Positions 51,592-60,279 of a DNA stretch of 64,000 bases are shown one piece after another. Position 1 is the first letter of the stretch. Every line of letters starts with the position of its first letter. The notes beneath the pieces were generated by a model. That model was not told where the DNA came from, searched no databases, and saw only the letters and a list, made by a program, of their open reading frames with translations. The stretch is from Tundrisphaera lichenicola (GTDB taxonomy: Bacteria > Planctomycetota > Planctomycetia > Isosphaerales > Isosphaeraceae): the NCBI RefSeq assembly GCF_051175385.1, contig NZ_CP195106.1, forward strand, positions 930,001-994,000. Direction: 5' to 3'. The position numbers and the translations under genes were made by a program.

Positions 51592-51711
51592 CCCCTCTCC
51601 CCAGCCCTCTCCCACGAGGGGCGAGGGGGTCTGATTTCGCCGATGTCTCCATCTTCGACCCCTGCGAGTCTGGTCCCCTCCCCCCTGGTGGGGGAGGGTT
51701 AGGGAGAGGGG
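51592..51711. repeat. Imperfect 40-bp inverted repeat with GC-rich arms
   Basis: The arms 51592-51631 and 51672-51711 match as inverted complements at 33 of 40 positions, separated by 40 bases. Both contain CCCCTCTCCC and GGGAG-type purine/pyrimidine runs. It fills the spacer between serC (start 51404) and the end of hisI (51768). Related sequences probably recur in the genome; it may be a MITE-like relic or a terminator for hisI. Confidence 0.6.
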
Positions 51712-51767
51712 TCCAGGCCACGCACCCCCCAGAAAACGCGGGCACACTCGGCCCCGGGAACCTCGGT

Positions 51768-52175
51768 TCATTTTGCCCCGTAGACCCGATCAGCCTCGAA
51801 GACCGGTTCGGCCACGACCTCCAGGCGACCCTCGTCATCGACCCGCCGCCAGAAGCACGAGCGGTATCCTTCGTGGCAGGCCCCCCCGACCTGGCGGGCC
51901 CGGATCAGCAGGACGTCGGCATCGCAATCGACGTGAATCGACTCGACGTGCTGGACGTGTCCCGAGGTCCCCCCCTTGTGCCAGGAGGATTTTCGCGACC
52001 GGGAATAAAAATGCGTCTGGCCCGTCTCCAGGGTCCGGCGGATCGCGGGTTCGTCCATCCAGGCCATCATCAGGACGTCCCCCGACTCGGAATCCTGGAC
52101 GATCGCCGGGACCAGGCCGTCGGAGGTCCACTTGAGGGTTTCGAGGAAGGGAAGGGCGGGGTCGGGGGCGTTCAC
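51768..52175 (-). CDS. hisI: Phosphoribosyl-AMP cyclohydrolase
   Basis: Third step of histidine synthesis, opening the purine ring of phosphoribosyl-AMP. Motifs 'LVPAIVQDSESGDVLMMAWMDEPAI', 'THFYSRSRKSSWHKGGTSGH', VDCDADVLLIRARQ and GGACHEGYRSCFWR contain the zinc- and metal-binding Asp/Cys residues. A GTG start at 52175 gives 135 aa, the normal length for the stand-alone enzyme; the longer frame to 52301 is spacer sequence. No phosphoribosyl-ATP pyrophosphatase (hisE) domain is attached. No other his genes are seen nearby. Confidence 0.93.
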   Translation of the reverse strand: MNAPDPALPFLETLKWTSDGLVPAIVQDSESGDVLMMAWMDEPAIRRTLETGQTHFYSRSRKSSWHKGGTSGHVQHVESIHVDCDADVLLIRARQVGGACHEGYRSCFWRRVDDEGRLEVVAEPVFEADRVYGAK

Positions 52176-52254
52176 GGTCGGGGTCTCTTCGGGGCGAGTG
52201 AGGGTGCGCCGGCTAACCGGGAAAAACGAACCCAAGCCAAATCGGGGGAAGTCA

Positions 52255-52614
52255 TCAAGCATACCGGAGCGACCGGACGTTCCGTGCGATGTCGACGGCA
52301 AGTCGTAAGAGCAAGGAGACGATTAGAGTTCCGATGAGGGAGAAGGCGGTCAGGACGAGCGGGACGATCGCGGTGAGGGCCGCCGCGATGACCCGGGCCA
52401 GGGGATCGCCCGCCTGGCCTCCCAGGACCAGGAGGGCACCGACGACACCGACGATGATCGCCACCACGATCAGCACCACGCAGAGGCCGAACAGGAGCTT
52501 CGCCAGGCTTTCGATCCACCGGTAATACCAGGGCTCGGGCGGGACGTGGAGCCGAGGTCGAGGACCGGACTGGGAATCGACGAAGATCGGGATCGGGTTG
52601 TTGTGCGTCGTCAT
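52255..52614 (-). CDS. Small membrane protein, 119 aa
   Basis: Two long hydrophobic stretches (about 35-70, LLFGLCVVLIVVAIIVGVVGA; and about 75-112, AALTAIVPLVLTAFSLIGTLIVSLLL) suggest two or three membrane helices. The N-terminus (about 1-30) is a polar tail with a Pro-rich section. No family recognised. The ATG at 52614 has only a weak ribosome site. It lies 79 bases upstream of hisI on the same strand. The motif starting TGGGTTCGTTTTT lies 40 bases upstream of its start, and a copy lies upstream of hisI. Confidence 0.7.
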   Translation of the reverse strand: MTTHNNPIPIFVDSQSGPRPRLHVPPEPWYYRWIESLAKLLFGLCVVLIVVAIIVGVVGALLVLGGQAGDPLARVIAAALTAIVPLVLTAFSLIGTLIVSLLLRLAVDIARNVRSLRYA

Positions 52615-52776
52615 GGCGGGCTCGCTCGAATCGAGGGCAGTAGTCCCGAGAAAAAAACGAACCCAACGCGTCGTGAGATCCGACCCGCTCCGGGTCGGAG
52701 AAGTTCGGGGGTCCCTGGTTACCTTCGCGGACCGAAGCCCTCGCTTATCCCTATTTCCCCCCGGTCGCATATTTTT

Positions 52777-54492
52777 TCAAGCGATGGTCTCGGCCCGCTC
52801 GGCCACTTCGAGGTCTCCGACCTCCCGGGCGACTTCCAACGCGAGCCTGGCGAGTTCGCGGGCGTGGTCGTCGAATCCGTTGTCGAGCAGGGTCTCGGCG
52901 GCGTCGAGCGCGAGCGCCGCGTCGGACGGCGACCGATCGAGGAGGTTCCGATAGACCAGGGCCGAGGCGTCGGGGCGCCCGGCCCGGGCCAGGATCTCGG
53001 CCCGCCAGGTCTCGAAGGTTCGGTGGCCCGCCCCCGCGTGCAAGGCCCGGTCGACCTCCTGGGCCTGGTCGACCCGGCGGAGGGCAAGGTCGGGGTCGTC
53101 CCCGGCCAGGGCGTGACGGATCAGGGTGGCGAAGAGTGCCGGGACGTCCAACCGGGCCATCGCGACGGGGTCGCGGTCGGCCAGGACCTCGGCGAACCGG
53201 GCGGTCCGGGCGTCATCCCCGAGCGCGGCGGCCGACTCGTAGGCGTCGGCCAGGGCGGGGTCGACCATCGGGCTCGGGTCGAGCCTGTCCAGCTCCTCGG
53301 CGCTCATCGAGGACGGGTCGGAGGGCTCGATCGCCTCGGGGTCGGTCGGCTCGAGGCCGAGGCGACGTCGGAGCCGGTCGAAGGGATAGCCCTGGTAGAG
53401 CAGGGCGGTCGTCGGCCGGGCTCCCAGTTGTTCGCGGAGCCGGACGACGGCCGAGAGCCTGGCCCGCATGACCGGGTCGCCCGAGGCCAGCCGGCCCGCC
53501 TCGACGGGCGACTTGCCATCGAGCCCGAGCCGGGGGCGACGGAGCCAGGCCCCTTCGTAATAGCGCTCGACGGCCGATCGGTTCAGGCTCGCCCGCTCGT
53601 CCTCGTCGGCCTCGGCGGGGAGCCGGATCGCCCAGAGGGCGGCGTCGAGGAAGGCGAGGGGGAGGGGGGTGGCCTCGGCCCGGATCGACGCGATCCGGCC
53701 CTCGACTCGACTGACGACCTCATCGCGGGCTTCCGCCAGGAGGATCGGATCGGTCCCCGAGAGCCGGAGGGTCCGGGGCGATCGGATGACCGTGGCCCGG
53801 ACCCGACGGATCCCGGACTCGGGGCCTTCGAGCCACTCGTAGAGCTTCGCGTCGGAGAGGCGAGGTTGGCCGGTCGAGGGGTCGACGGGGTTGGGCACGG
53901 CCCGGAGGTCGGGGTGTTCGTCGAGGAATCCGACGGGGTCTTCGCCCGGGGTCCAGGTCAGGGTCACGGCGTGGCTCAGGTCGTCGGCGATCGGTTCGGC
54001 CCCGCCCCCCTGCCGGAGGACCTCGGCCAGGGTCCAGGCGTCGACCGCCGCCCCCGGCTCGTCGACCGCCAGGCCTTGCACGGCGAGCCCGAGGGCCTCG
54101 ACGGCTTCGAGGTTCTTGCCGAGCCAGGACAGGCAGAGCCCCTGGTTGAACCTGGCCCGGCCATCGGCGGGATCTTCCGAGGCGATCTGCTGGAAGGCCT
54201 CGGCGGCGACGGTCAGTTCTTCGAGGTTCCGCCCGCGAAAGAGGGCGTCCCAGCGCGCTCGTTGCCCTTCGCCGACCGGCGTCAGGAACCGATATTCGGC
54301 CCGGGCGGCCTCGGGGAGGTCGCCGGCATTGGCCAGGACATCGAGGGCCCTCGTGGCCGCCGGTTGCTCCGGGGTGAGCCGGAGGGCCCGCCGCCACGAG
54401 GCCCAGGCCGCCAGCGGTCTCTGGTGCTGGAGGTGGTCCCAGCCCTCGTGAATGAGGGGGAGTGCGGGATCGGTCGAGGAGGGATCGGGCAT
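52777..54492 (-). CDS. TPR-like protein related to the SEC-C protein at 30455
   Basis: A 571-aa, largely helical cytoplasmic protein with tetratricopeptide-like repeats in its N-terminal part (e.g. IHEGWDHLQHQRPLAAWASWRRAL and ARFNQGLCLSWLGKNLEAVEAL). The blocks NQGLCLSWLG, PRLGLDGKSPVEAGRLASGD (about 320-340) and later a helical region match NLGLCRLWLG, PMPYLGFRTPERAARDG and related blocks of the protein at 30455 in the same order, but the SEC-C zinc motif is absent. The ATG at 54492 is preferred over the Arg-rich extension to 54606. Function unknown; it is probably an adaptor. Confidence 0.75.
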   Translation of the reverse strand: MPDPSSTDPALPLIHEGWDHLQHQRPLAAWASWRRALRLTPEQPAATRALDVLANAGDLPEAARAEYRFLTPVGEGQRARWDALFRGRNLEELTVAAEAFQQIASEDPADGRARFNQGLCLSWLGKNLEAVEALGLAVQGLAVDEPGAAVDAWTLAEVLRQGGGAEPIADDLSHAVTLTWTPGEDPVGFLDEHPDLRAVPNPVDPSTGQPRLSDAKLYEWLEGPESGIRRVRATVIRSPRTLRLSGTDPILLAEARDEVVSRVEGRIASIRAEATPLPLAFLDAALWAIRLPAEADEDERASLNRSAVERYYEGAWLRRPRLGLDGKSPVEAGRLASGDPVMRARLSAVVRLREQLGARPTTALLYQGYPFDRLRRRLGLEPTDPEAIEPSDPSSMSAEELDRLDPSPMVDPALADAYESAAALGDDARTARFAEVLADRDPVAMARLDVPALFATLIRHALAGDDPDLALRRVDQAQEVDRALHAGAGHRTFETWRAEILARAGRPDASALVYRNLLDRSPSDAALALDAAETLLDNGFDDHARELARLALEVAREVGDLEVAERAETIA

Positions 54493-54607
54493 CGTCGGCT
54501 CTGGGCGGGAACGGGCAATGGGACAGACGGATCGGCTGGGCGTTCCGTGCCGATTCCCATTCTGCAACATCGACGGCCCCCGCGCACAGGTCAGACCCCG
54601 AGCCATG

Positions 54608-55747
54608 CTACTCGGTCGGCCTGCCGTTCGCCTGCTGGGCCGCCGCGACGAGCCATCCGGTCATGACTGAGCCGATCCTCCGGATCGCCAGCGAGAGCCG
54701 TTTTCCCGAAGGACCGCCGAAGTGGAAGGCCAGCCACTCGACCAGCCTCGTATTGAACTCGGCCATCATCCCGAGGAACGGGTGCCGGGCCAGGCTCTCG
54801 GCCCCGCTGCTGATCTGCGCGTACCCCGACTTGTGGGTCGTCCCGCCCGAGAGGCAGTAGATCGCGAAGTTCTCGCAGTTGAACTTGAAGAGCTGGTACG
54901 GGTAGGTCTTGCCGACCTCGCCGAGGGCGGTCTCGACCACGACCTCGGGCGGGACTGGGTCCAGGTCGGGGAAGGTCCAGTTGGCGGGGGTCCGCCCCGA
55001 GAGGAACTCGTCCCAGGTCACCCGGTAGACGGAGTTGTCGTTCAGGTAGTGGACCACCTCGCCGTCTCCGATGTAGACCCCGAGGTGGAACGCGGTCCCG
55101 AAATAGACGGCGTACGCCTTGCCTACCTCGGGCGAGAGCGGGGCGGGTTCGTAGAGCAGGGCGGGGTCGGTCCGCATTCCCCGGAGCGCGATCCAGGCCA
55201 GCGTCCCCCCGAACGTCAGGAGCTTCAGGCCCACGAATATCCCGGCCCACTGGAGCGGGTCGGGGACCAGTCTGAAGAGGATCACCAGCCCGCATGCACC
55301 CATCAACAGGCCGCCGAGGACCAGCAGGGTCAGGCTGGTCTTCGAGGGGGATCGCAGGGCCATGTAGAACAGGATCCCCCCCTCAGCCAGGAACATCAGT
55401 GCGAAGACGATCGTCACCACGACCACCGATCCCCGCCAGTCCTGGATCAGCAGGAAGCCCATCGCGAAGTCGAGCGCGACCTGGGCCAGGACCACCGGCC
55501 AGCATCGCTCCCGGGTCTCGGCCGATTGGCGGCCGATGAGGAACTGGAACGCCCGGGTCAGGCCCGATCCGATCGCCAGGAGCCCCACGAGCTGGATCAA
55601 CGATCCGTAGAATCTCAGGGGGAGCATGACCGACAGGCCCCCCAGGGTCATGCAGGCCAGCCCGACGCCGAGCAGCAAGCCCCGGGTCAGGCCGAATTGC
55701 TCCTCCACCCGCCGCTCGAACTCCATCAAGGGGGCCGACTTGTTCAT
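54608..55747 (-). CDS. HdeD-like membrane domain fused to LRAT acyltransferase domain
   Basis: N-terminal residues 20-190 contain about six membrane helices in the DUF308/HdeD style (e.g. GLLLGVGLACMTLGGLSVMLP, LIQLVGLLAIGSGLTRAFQFL). The C-terminal domain has the LRAT/NlpC-P60 catalytic set: His221 and His233 (FHLGVYIGDGEVVHYLND, spaced 12 residues as in LRAT) and Cys291 in NCENFAIYC. LRAT-type enzymes transfer acyl groups or hydrolyse lipids through this cysteine. The fusion suggests a membrane-embedded lipid acyltransferase. The substrate is unknown. It precedes the 571-aa gene on the minus strand by 115 bases. Confidence 0.85.
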   Translation of the reverse strand: MNKSAPLMEFERRVEEQFGLTRGLLLGVGLACMTLGGLSVMLPLRFYGSLIQLVGLLAIGSGLTRAFQFLIGRQSAETRERCWPVVLAQVALDFAMGFLLIQDWRGSVVVVTIVFALMFLAEGGILFYMALRSPSKTSLTLLVLGGLLMGACGLVILFRLVPDPLQWAGIFVGLKLLTFGGTLAWIALRGMRTDPALLYEPAPLSPEVGKAYAVYFGTAFHLGVYIGDGEVVHYLNDNSVYRVTWDEFLSGRTPANWTFPDLDPVPPEVVVETALGEVGKTYPYQLFKFNCENFAIYCLSGGTTHKSGYAQISSGAESLARHPFLGMMAEFNTRLVEWLAFHFGGPSGKRLSLAIRRIGSVMTGWLVAAAQQANGRPTE

Positions 55748-55780
55748 GAATCCTCGCTCGCCGACCGGTGGACCGCTCGA

Positions 55781-56689
55781 TCAGGGAAGTTCCCGACCCT
55801 CGAAGCGTACGCCACGCCCGAGCGCGAAGTCCAACGCCTCGGCGATCGCGCGGTCGCTCTCCCGGTCATAGGCGATCAGGTGATCCGACCGGGGCAGGAC
55901 GACCAGCGCCTTGGGGTTCGCGCCGATCTTCCGATAGAGCCAGAGGGCGTCGGCCGGCTCGACCACGGTATCGCGTTTCCCCTGGAGGATCAGGGTCGGG
56001 GTGGTGATCTCGGGCACGAGCCGCCGGACTTCTTCGATCAGCTCCAGGGCGCTGAGGGTGGAACGGAGGCTGAAGGTCTGGAATTGGGCCAGACCTGCCA
56101 CTCGTCGGCGGACCTCGCGGTCGCGGACCGCCGGGGGTCTCCTCGGGATGTCGGGGATAATCCGGGCGATCCGGCGGAGATAGGATGCCGGGCGGATCGG
56201 GACCAGCCCACTGAACCGGATCGCCAGGAAGGGCGCGAGCAGGACCAGGCGGGCCACGGGTCGACGGGTCGCCAGGCGAAGGGCCAGGGTCCCGCCGGTG
56301 GAGAAGCCCAGGACGACCACCGGTCGCCCCTCGGCGGCCAGTTGATCGAAGGCCGACTCCGAGGCCGAGGCCCAGTCTCGCCAGTCCGACGCCGGCATCA
56401 CCCGGCCCGGCCCTTCGTGACCGGGCAGTATCGGGGCCAGGACCCGGATTCCTTCGGCCTCCAGGGCCTCGGTCAGCGGGGCCATCTCGTAAGGCCCGCC
56501 CCCCAGGCCGTGAAGGACAAGGCAGGAGGGCCGGTCGTCGGCTTTGGGCTCGGACATGTTCCCGGCCTCCCGGGGATCGAACTGGAGGGGCCCCCCGGCC
56601 CGGGCGGTCCCGTCGCGGACAATCAGCGAGGTGGCCGCCGCGACGGCCAATCCGCCCCTGAGCCAGCAGAAGAACTCGCGACGGTCCAT
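55781..56689 (-). CDS. Exported alpha/beta hydrolase
   Basis: The N-terminus MDRREFFCWLRGGLAVAAA is a twin-arginine or Sec signal. The body has an LVLHGLGGGPYEM oxyanion-type motif, the nucleophile elbow GFSTGG (Ser130), Asp240 (QGKRDTVVEP) and His270 (RSDHLIAYD), the complete catalytic triad of a carboxylesterase/monoacylglycerol-lipase-like hydrolase. The gene ends 33 bases before the start of the LRAT fusion on the same strand; a hydrolase next to an acyltransferase suggests shared lipid substrates, but this is inference. Confidence 0.88.
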   Translation of the reverse strand: MDRREFFCWLRGGLAVAAATSLIVRDGTARAGGPLQFDPREAGNMSEPKADDRPSCLVLHGLGGGPYEMAPLTEALEAEGIRVLAPILPGHEGPGRVMPASDWRDWASASESAFDQLAAEGRPVVVLGFSTGGTLALRLATRRPVARLVLLAPFLAIRFSGLVPIRPASYLRRIARIIPDIPRRPPAVRDREVRRRVAGLAQFQTFSLRSTLSALELIEEVRRLVPEITTPTLILQGKRDTVVEPADALWLYRKIGANPKALVVLPRSDHLIAYDRESDRAIAEALDFALGRGVRFEGRELP

Positions 56690-56741
56690 CGAGCAACCCC
56701 CTCGGCGAATCCGATCAATCGGAAGAGAATGACTCGCCGTT

Positions 56742-57290
56742 TCAATTCACGCCGTCCGGCAAGGTGGGTAGGGAGGCGAAGGACTTGAGTTCCATCAGCA
56801 CGAACCGGGACGACGCTTTTGTGCCGATCGCCTGCAACTGAATCTTGTAGGCGGCCACCTGCTTGGTCGTGGTCTCGAAGACGAAGAGGGGTGAACTCCC
56901 ATCGGCATAGGCCCCGAGCGACCCCGTGGTCATCAGGAAGTGGGGCGTGGTCCGGGAGTCGGCATCGATCTTGAAATCCGCCACCAGATCGCGTTCGATG
57001 AAATTGTCGAGCAACTGCGAGCCGGCCATCGTCTCCCGCTGGACCGGCACGGTCGCCAGCAGCTTGCCCGCCTTGTAATCGAGGAAGTAGATGGCATCTT
57101 TCTGGGACTGCGTCTTGGTCAGGTTGTTATATTCGACGGAGATCGGGCCGGTCGCCATCGAGTAATCGCCGTAACGGTCGCCCCCCGAGGCTCTCGCGTT
57201 CGGGGCTTTGTGGGTGGCCAGGGTCCAGCCCAGGATGATCCCCAGGGTCAGGGTCAGGGCGGTCGGCATCCGTCTGCGGACGTGGTCCAT
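56742..57290 (-). CDS. Membrane-anchored protein of unknown function, 182 aa
   Basis: The ATG at 57290 has GGAGATC about 7 bases upstream and gives a basic leader and a hydrophobic segment (about 11-25, ALTLTLGIILGWTLA), either an anchor or uncleaved signal. The remainder is a beta-rich domain: YFLDYKAGKLLATVPVQR, 'TTPHFLMTTGSLGAYADGSSPLFVFET' and 'QVAAYKIQL'. I recognise no family. It lies 52 bases upstream of the hydrolase on the same strand and may belong to the same operon. Confidence 0.7.
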   Translation of the reverse strand: MDHVRRRMPTALTLTLGIILGWTLATHKAPNARASGGDRYGDYSMATGPISVEYNNLTKTQSQKDAIYFLDYKAGKLLATVPVQRETMAGSQLLDNFIERDLVADFKIDADSRTTPHFLMTTGSLGAYADGSSPLFVFETTTKQVAAYKIQLQAIGTKASSRFVLMELKSFASLPTLPDGVN

Positions 57291-57472
57291 CGGGCGATCT
57301 CCGTTTCGCCAATTCGAATCCCCAGGAGCGGGATTGTGCAAGGGATCGTCCGGGGCGTCCAGTGCAGATGGCGGACCGAGCCTCGCGCCGATGCCGATGA
57401 TGAATAAGTTCCGGCCTCGATCGGTCCACAGAGGTGGCCCGGCCGGGACCCGGCCCCGAGGAGAATAGCCCG

Positions 57473-59035
57473 ATGCCGATCCTGGAACTCCTGGCGACCG
57501 GGACCTTGCTCCTTTCGAGCGTCCTCCAGGTCCCCCCGCCCGCGACCGACGCGGGCCAGGCGTCCCAACTCCGGGGCCGTCGCGACGAGATCCTGACCCA
57601 GGAGCGATCGAAACTCTCCGCCCTGGCCGAACGGCTCCGGGTCGCCGGTCGGGCGGACGATGCGGTCGAGGCGGGCCCCGGCCCGAAGGATACCCCGGCG
57701 TCGGACGGCTCCTCGCGGTTCGTCCCGCTCCCCGAGATCGTCCCCGCCGCCCCGAAAGGGCTGGCCAACGTCGGGGTCGGCCGACCTGGAGGAGACGCGG
57801 GTTGGCGGGCCGAACGCGAATCGATCCGCTCGGAAGCGGCGCGGGCCCTCTTCGACCTGGCCGATCGCGCCGCGAAGGCTCCTTCGCCTTCCTTCGCCTT
57901 CGCCGACGAATGTCTCCGGGCCGTCCTCGAGCGTCAGCCGGACCAGGCCGAGGCCCGGCGACTCCTGGGGTTCCTCCCTCGCGAGGGGGGGTGGGCGACC
58001 CCTTACGCCGCCAGCATGCTCGACCGGGGGAGCGTCCCCGACTCGACTTACGGTTGGGTGCCCGCCGATTGGGTCCCGCATCTCCGGCGCGGGGAGCTTC
58101 CCACCCGCGACCTCAAGCGGTGGGTCCCCGCCGCCGAGGCCGACGCCCTCCGTCGCGACTGGTCCCGGAGGTGGGAGATCACCACCGAGCATTTCCGGAT
58201 CTTCACCAACGTCCCGCTCAACGAAGCGATCTCGTTCGGACGTAAGCTGGAACACCTCTACGAGTTATTCTTCGGGATCATGGCCGACGTGGTCGATCGC
58301 GACCGCCTTCCCCTCGCCCAGCGATATGCCAGCCCCGGCCTCAAGCCAACGTTACCCGCCTCGAAGCGGCTGCATCAGGTCTTCTACTTCGCCAACCGCG
58401 AGGAATATGCCCGGTTCCTCGCGCCGCTCCAGGGGCCGGACTCCCGGCTCAGCCTGGGGACCTATGTCCCTCGGAAGGAATCGCGTCAGTTCGGCGGGGT
58501 CAGCTACTTCTTCAACGACGTGGGCGGACAGCTCGACGTGACCTCGACGCTCTATCACGAGGCGTCGCACCAGATCCTCTTCGAGACGGCCGGGCCGGAC
58601 AATTACGCCCAGAATACCGGGAACTTCTGGGTTTTCGAGGGGCTGGGGACGTACTTCGAGACGCTCCAGGTCGAGCCCGACGGGAGCCTTCGGATCGGCG
58701 GGATGGTCGGCCCCCGGATCGCCCAGGCCCGGAATCGGTTGATCGGCGGGGACGAGTTCGTCCCGATCGAGAGCCTGGTCGCGATGTCCCGGGTGCGGTT
58801 CCAGCAGCAGCCCGCGGTCTTCCTGCACTATGCCGAGTCGATGGCCCTGACCGTCTTCCTGATGCAGGCCGACGGCGGCCGTCACCGCGAGGGGTTCCTC
58901 GACTACGTCCGGGATGCGTACAAGGGGCGGTTCCGGGGCGGTTCCGGGCGGGGCCTCGACGAGCGGATCGGCCTGGCCTACCCGTCGATGAACCGGGCGT
59001 TCCTGGGCTACCTGGAATCCCGGGCGCAGCCCTGA
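57473..59035 (+). CDS. DUF1570 metallopeptidase-like secreted protein
   Basis: A short hydrophobic leader (about 5-19) precedes an N-terminal helical region and the C-terminal DUF1570 domain with HEASHQ (His362, Glu363, His366) and a downstream Glu389 in VFEGLGTYFE, the gluzincin zinc-metalloprotease signature (HExxH plus Glu 23 residues later). Motifs WEITTEHFRIFTNVPLNEA, FYFANREEYARFL and 'LTVFLMQADGGRHREGFL' are typical of planctomycete DUF1570 proteins. It is probably exported; its substrate is unknown. The ATG at 57473 has GAGGAG about 10 bases upstream. It is divergent from the 182-aa gene. Confidence 0.88.
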   Translation: MPILELLATGTLLLSSVLQVPPPATDAGQASQLRGRRDEILTQERSKLSALAERLRVAGRADDAVEAGPGPKDTPASDGSSRFVPLPEIVPAAPKGLANVGVGRPGGDAGWRAERESIRSEAARALFDLADRAAKAPSPSFAFADECLRAVLERQPDQAEARRLLGFLPREGGWATPYAASMLDRGSVPDSTYGWVPADWVPHLRRGELPTRDLKRWVPAAEADALRRDWSRRWEITTEHFRIFTNVPLNEAISFGRKLEHLYELFFGIMADVVDRDRLPLAQRYASPGLKPTLPASKRLHQVFYFANREEYARFLAPLQGPDSRLSLGTYVPRKESRQFGGVSYFFNDVGGQLDVTSTLYHEASHQILFETAGPDNYAQNTGNFWVFEGLGTYFETLQVEPDGSLRIGGMVGPRIAQARNRLIGGDEFVPIESLVAMSRVRFQQQPAVFLHYAESMALTVFLMQADGGRHREGFLDYVRDAYKGRFRGGSGRGLDERIGLAYPSMNRAFLGYLESRAQP

Positions 59036-59044
59036 AAACCGCTC

Positions 59045-59080
59045 GGGCCGGCGTCACCCTTCGAGGGGTGGCGTCGGCCC
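59045..59080. terminator. Strong stem-loop between DUF1570 and rpsR
   Basis: A roughly 15-bp stem (two G-U pairs included) with a CCCTTCGAGGG tip, a UUCG-type tetraloop, lies between the convergent DUF1570 and rpsR genes, 10 bases after the former's stop and 39 bases before the latter's. Likely a bidirectional intrinsic-like terminator. Confidence 0.7.
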
Positions 59081-59118
59081 GCTGTATCGGACACGAATGC
59101 CAACGGTTGAAGCCCGGC

Positions 59119-59361
59119 TTACTCGCCGACGTACGGGATCAGGGCCATGAAGCGGGCCCGCTTGACCGCGTCGCTGGAGGCTCGCTGGAACGCCGCGCAG
59201 TTGCCGCTTCGCTTCCGGGAGAACATCTTGCTCTGGTTCGTGCAGAGCTTCTTCAAGAGCCCGATGTCCTTGTAATCGACATAGGCCGGGCGCGGGCATC
59301 CTTCAGGGGTGCAGAACCGGCAACGGTTCTTCCGGTTTCGACCGAATTTCTTCCGCGGCAT
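59119..59361 (-). CDS. rpsR: 30S ribosomal protein S18
   Basis: An 80-aa protein with the S18 pattern: basic N-terminus, NRCRFCTPEGCPRPAYVDYKD with cysteines of a possible zinc site, LLKKLCTNQSKMFSRKRSGNC and the C-terminal KRARFMALIPYVGE. It binds the platform of the small subunit. The start at 59361 (MPRKKFGRNRKN) is chosen because S18 starts with such a basic stretch; a longer frame begins at 59412. It is isolated from rpsF and other ribosomal genes, and a sigma70-like promoter lies about 90 bases upstream. Confidence 0.95.
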   Translation of the reverse strand: MPRKKFGRNRKNRCRFCTPEGCPRPAYVDYKDIGLLKKLCTNQSKMFSRKRSGNCAAFQRASSDAVKRARFMALIPYVGE

Positions 59362-59450
59362 AACGCAGGTGTCCTGTGAACTGACGGTAACGCGTCCGAC
59401 GCGTCGGCGCACGGCGACCTTGAGCCTGGGCCAAGGATCGGGAAACCACC

Positions 59451-59479
59451 AATTTAGGGTCTGGAACCGGGCGAGTCAA
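59451..59479 (-). promoter_or_regulatory. Sigma70-type promoter of rpsR
   Basis: On the minus strand TTGACT (59474-59479) and TAAATT (59451-59456) are separated by exactly 17 bases, a near-consensus housekeeping promoter about 90 bases upstream of the rpsR start. This is one of the few clear AT-rich hexamer pairs in the window. Confidence 0.6.
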
Positions 59480-59509
59480 GGGCAACGGCGCGATGGTTTG
59501 TCGATCGCA

Positions 59510-60160
59510 CTATCCCATCTCTCCCCGGGCGATCAACCGATCGAGCTCGGGCCGGAGCCGGGCGAAGGCCCGGGCCCGGTGGCTGAGCTGGTGCTTGACC
59601 AGGGTTCCCAGCTCCCCGAAGGTCTTGTGATATTCGGGGATCAGGAAGAGCGGGTCGTACCCGAACCCACCCGGCCCCCGAGCTTCGCGGATGATCCGCC
59701 CCCGGCAGGTCCCCTGGGCCTCCAGGCGGATGACGCCCGAGGGATCTGCGAGCGCCAGGGAGCAGAGGAACGCGGCCCCTCGACGATCCTCGGGGACCTC
59801 GTCGAGGGTTTGCAGGAGCTTCCGATTATTGGCCTCATCGTCGGAGGGCTCGCCGGCATACCGGGCCGAGTAGACACCGGGGGCACCTCCGAGGGCGTCG
59901 ACGGCCAGGCCCGAGTCGTCGGCGAGGGTCCAGGCTCCGACCGCCAGGGCGGTCTCCGAGGCCTTCTTCCGGGCGTTCCCGGCGAAGGTCTCGGCGTCCT
60001 CGACCACTTCGGGCAGGTCCGGGTAGGCGTCCAGGGTCCGGATTTCCAGCCGGGCGATCCGGGGATTCGATTCCCAGGGCGGCGCGATCAACTCGGCGAG
60101 TTCCCGGCCCTTCTTCTTGTTCCTCGTCCCCAGGATGAGAGGGATGGCTCGGTCGGTCAC
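59510..60160 (-). CDS. rdgB: XTP/dITP diphosphatase (Ham1/RdgB type)
   Basis: Removes non-canonical purine triphosphates such as dITP and XTP to protect DNA. The motifs GTRNKKKGRELAELI at the N-terminus (substrate-binding), ADDSGLAVDALGGAPGVYSARYAG, GFGYDPLFLI and SHRARAFARL at the end are all those of the RdgB/Ham1 family. The 216-aa length is normal. It lies 148 bases upstream of rpsR on the same strand, but rpsR has its own promoter, so the two are probably independent. Confidence 0.95.
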   Translation of the reverse strand: MTDRAIPLILGTRNKKKGRELAELIAPPWESNPRIARLEIRTLDAYPDLPEVVEDAETFAGNARKKASETALAVGAWTLADDSGLAVDALGGAPGVYSARYAGEPSDDEANNRKLLQTLDEVPEDRRGAAFLCSLALADPSGVIRLEAQGTCRGRIIREARGPGGFGYDPLFLIPEYHKTFGELGTLVKHQLSHRARAFARLRPELDRLIARGEMG

Positions 60161-60229
60161 GGGCTCGGGTCCTGGGTCGGGATTCTTCCATCAGGCTCGG
60201 CGATCGCCGGCCGATTCATGATGGCCGAT

Positions 60230-60257
60230 CGGGGATGGGGCCGACAACCCATCCCCG
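60230..60257 (-). terminator. Stem-loop after the SPOR-like gene
   Basis: A 10-bp perfect stem, CGGGGATGGG and CCCATCCCCG, with an 8-base loop, lies 22 bases past the stop of the minus-strand gene at 60280-61452. It separates this gene from rdgB. Confidence 0.6.
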
Positions 60258-60279
60258 GTCATGGTTCCTCCCGGATCGG

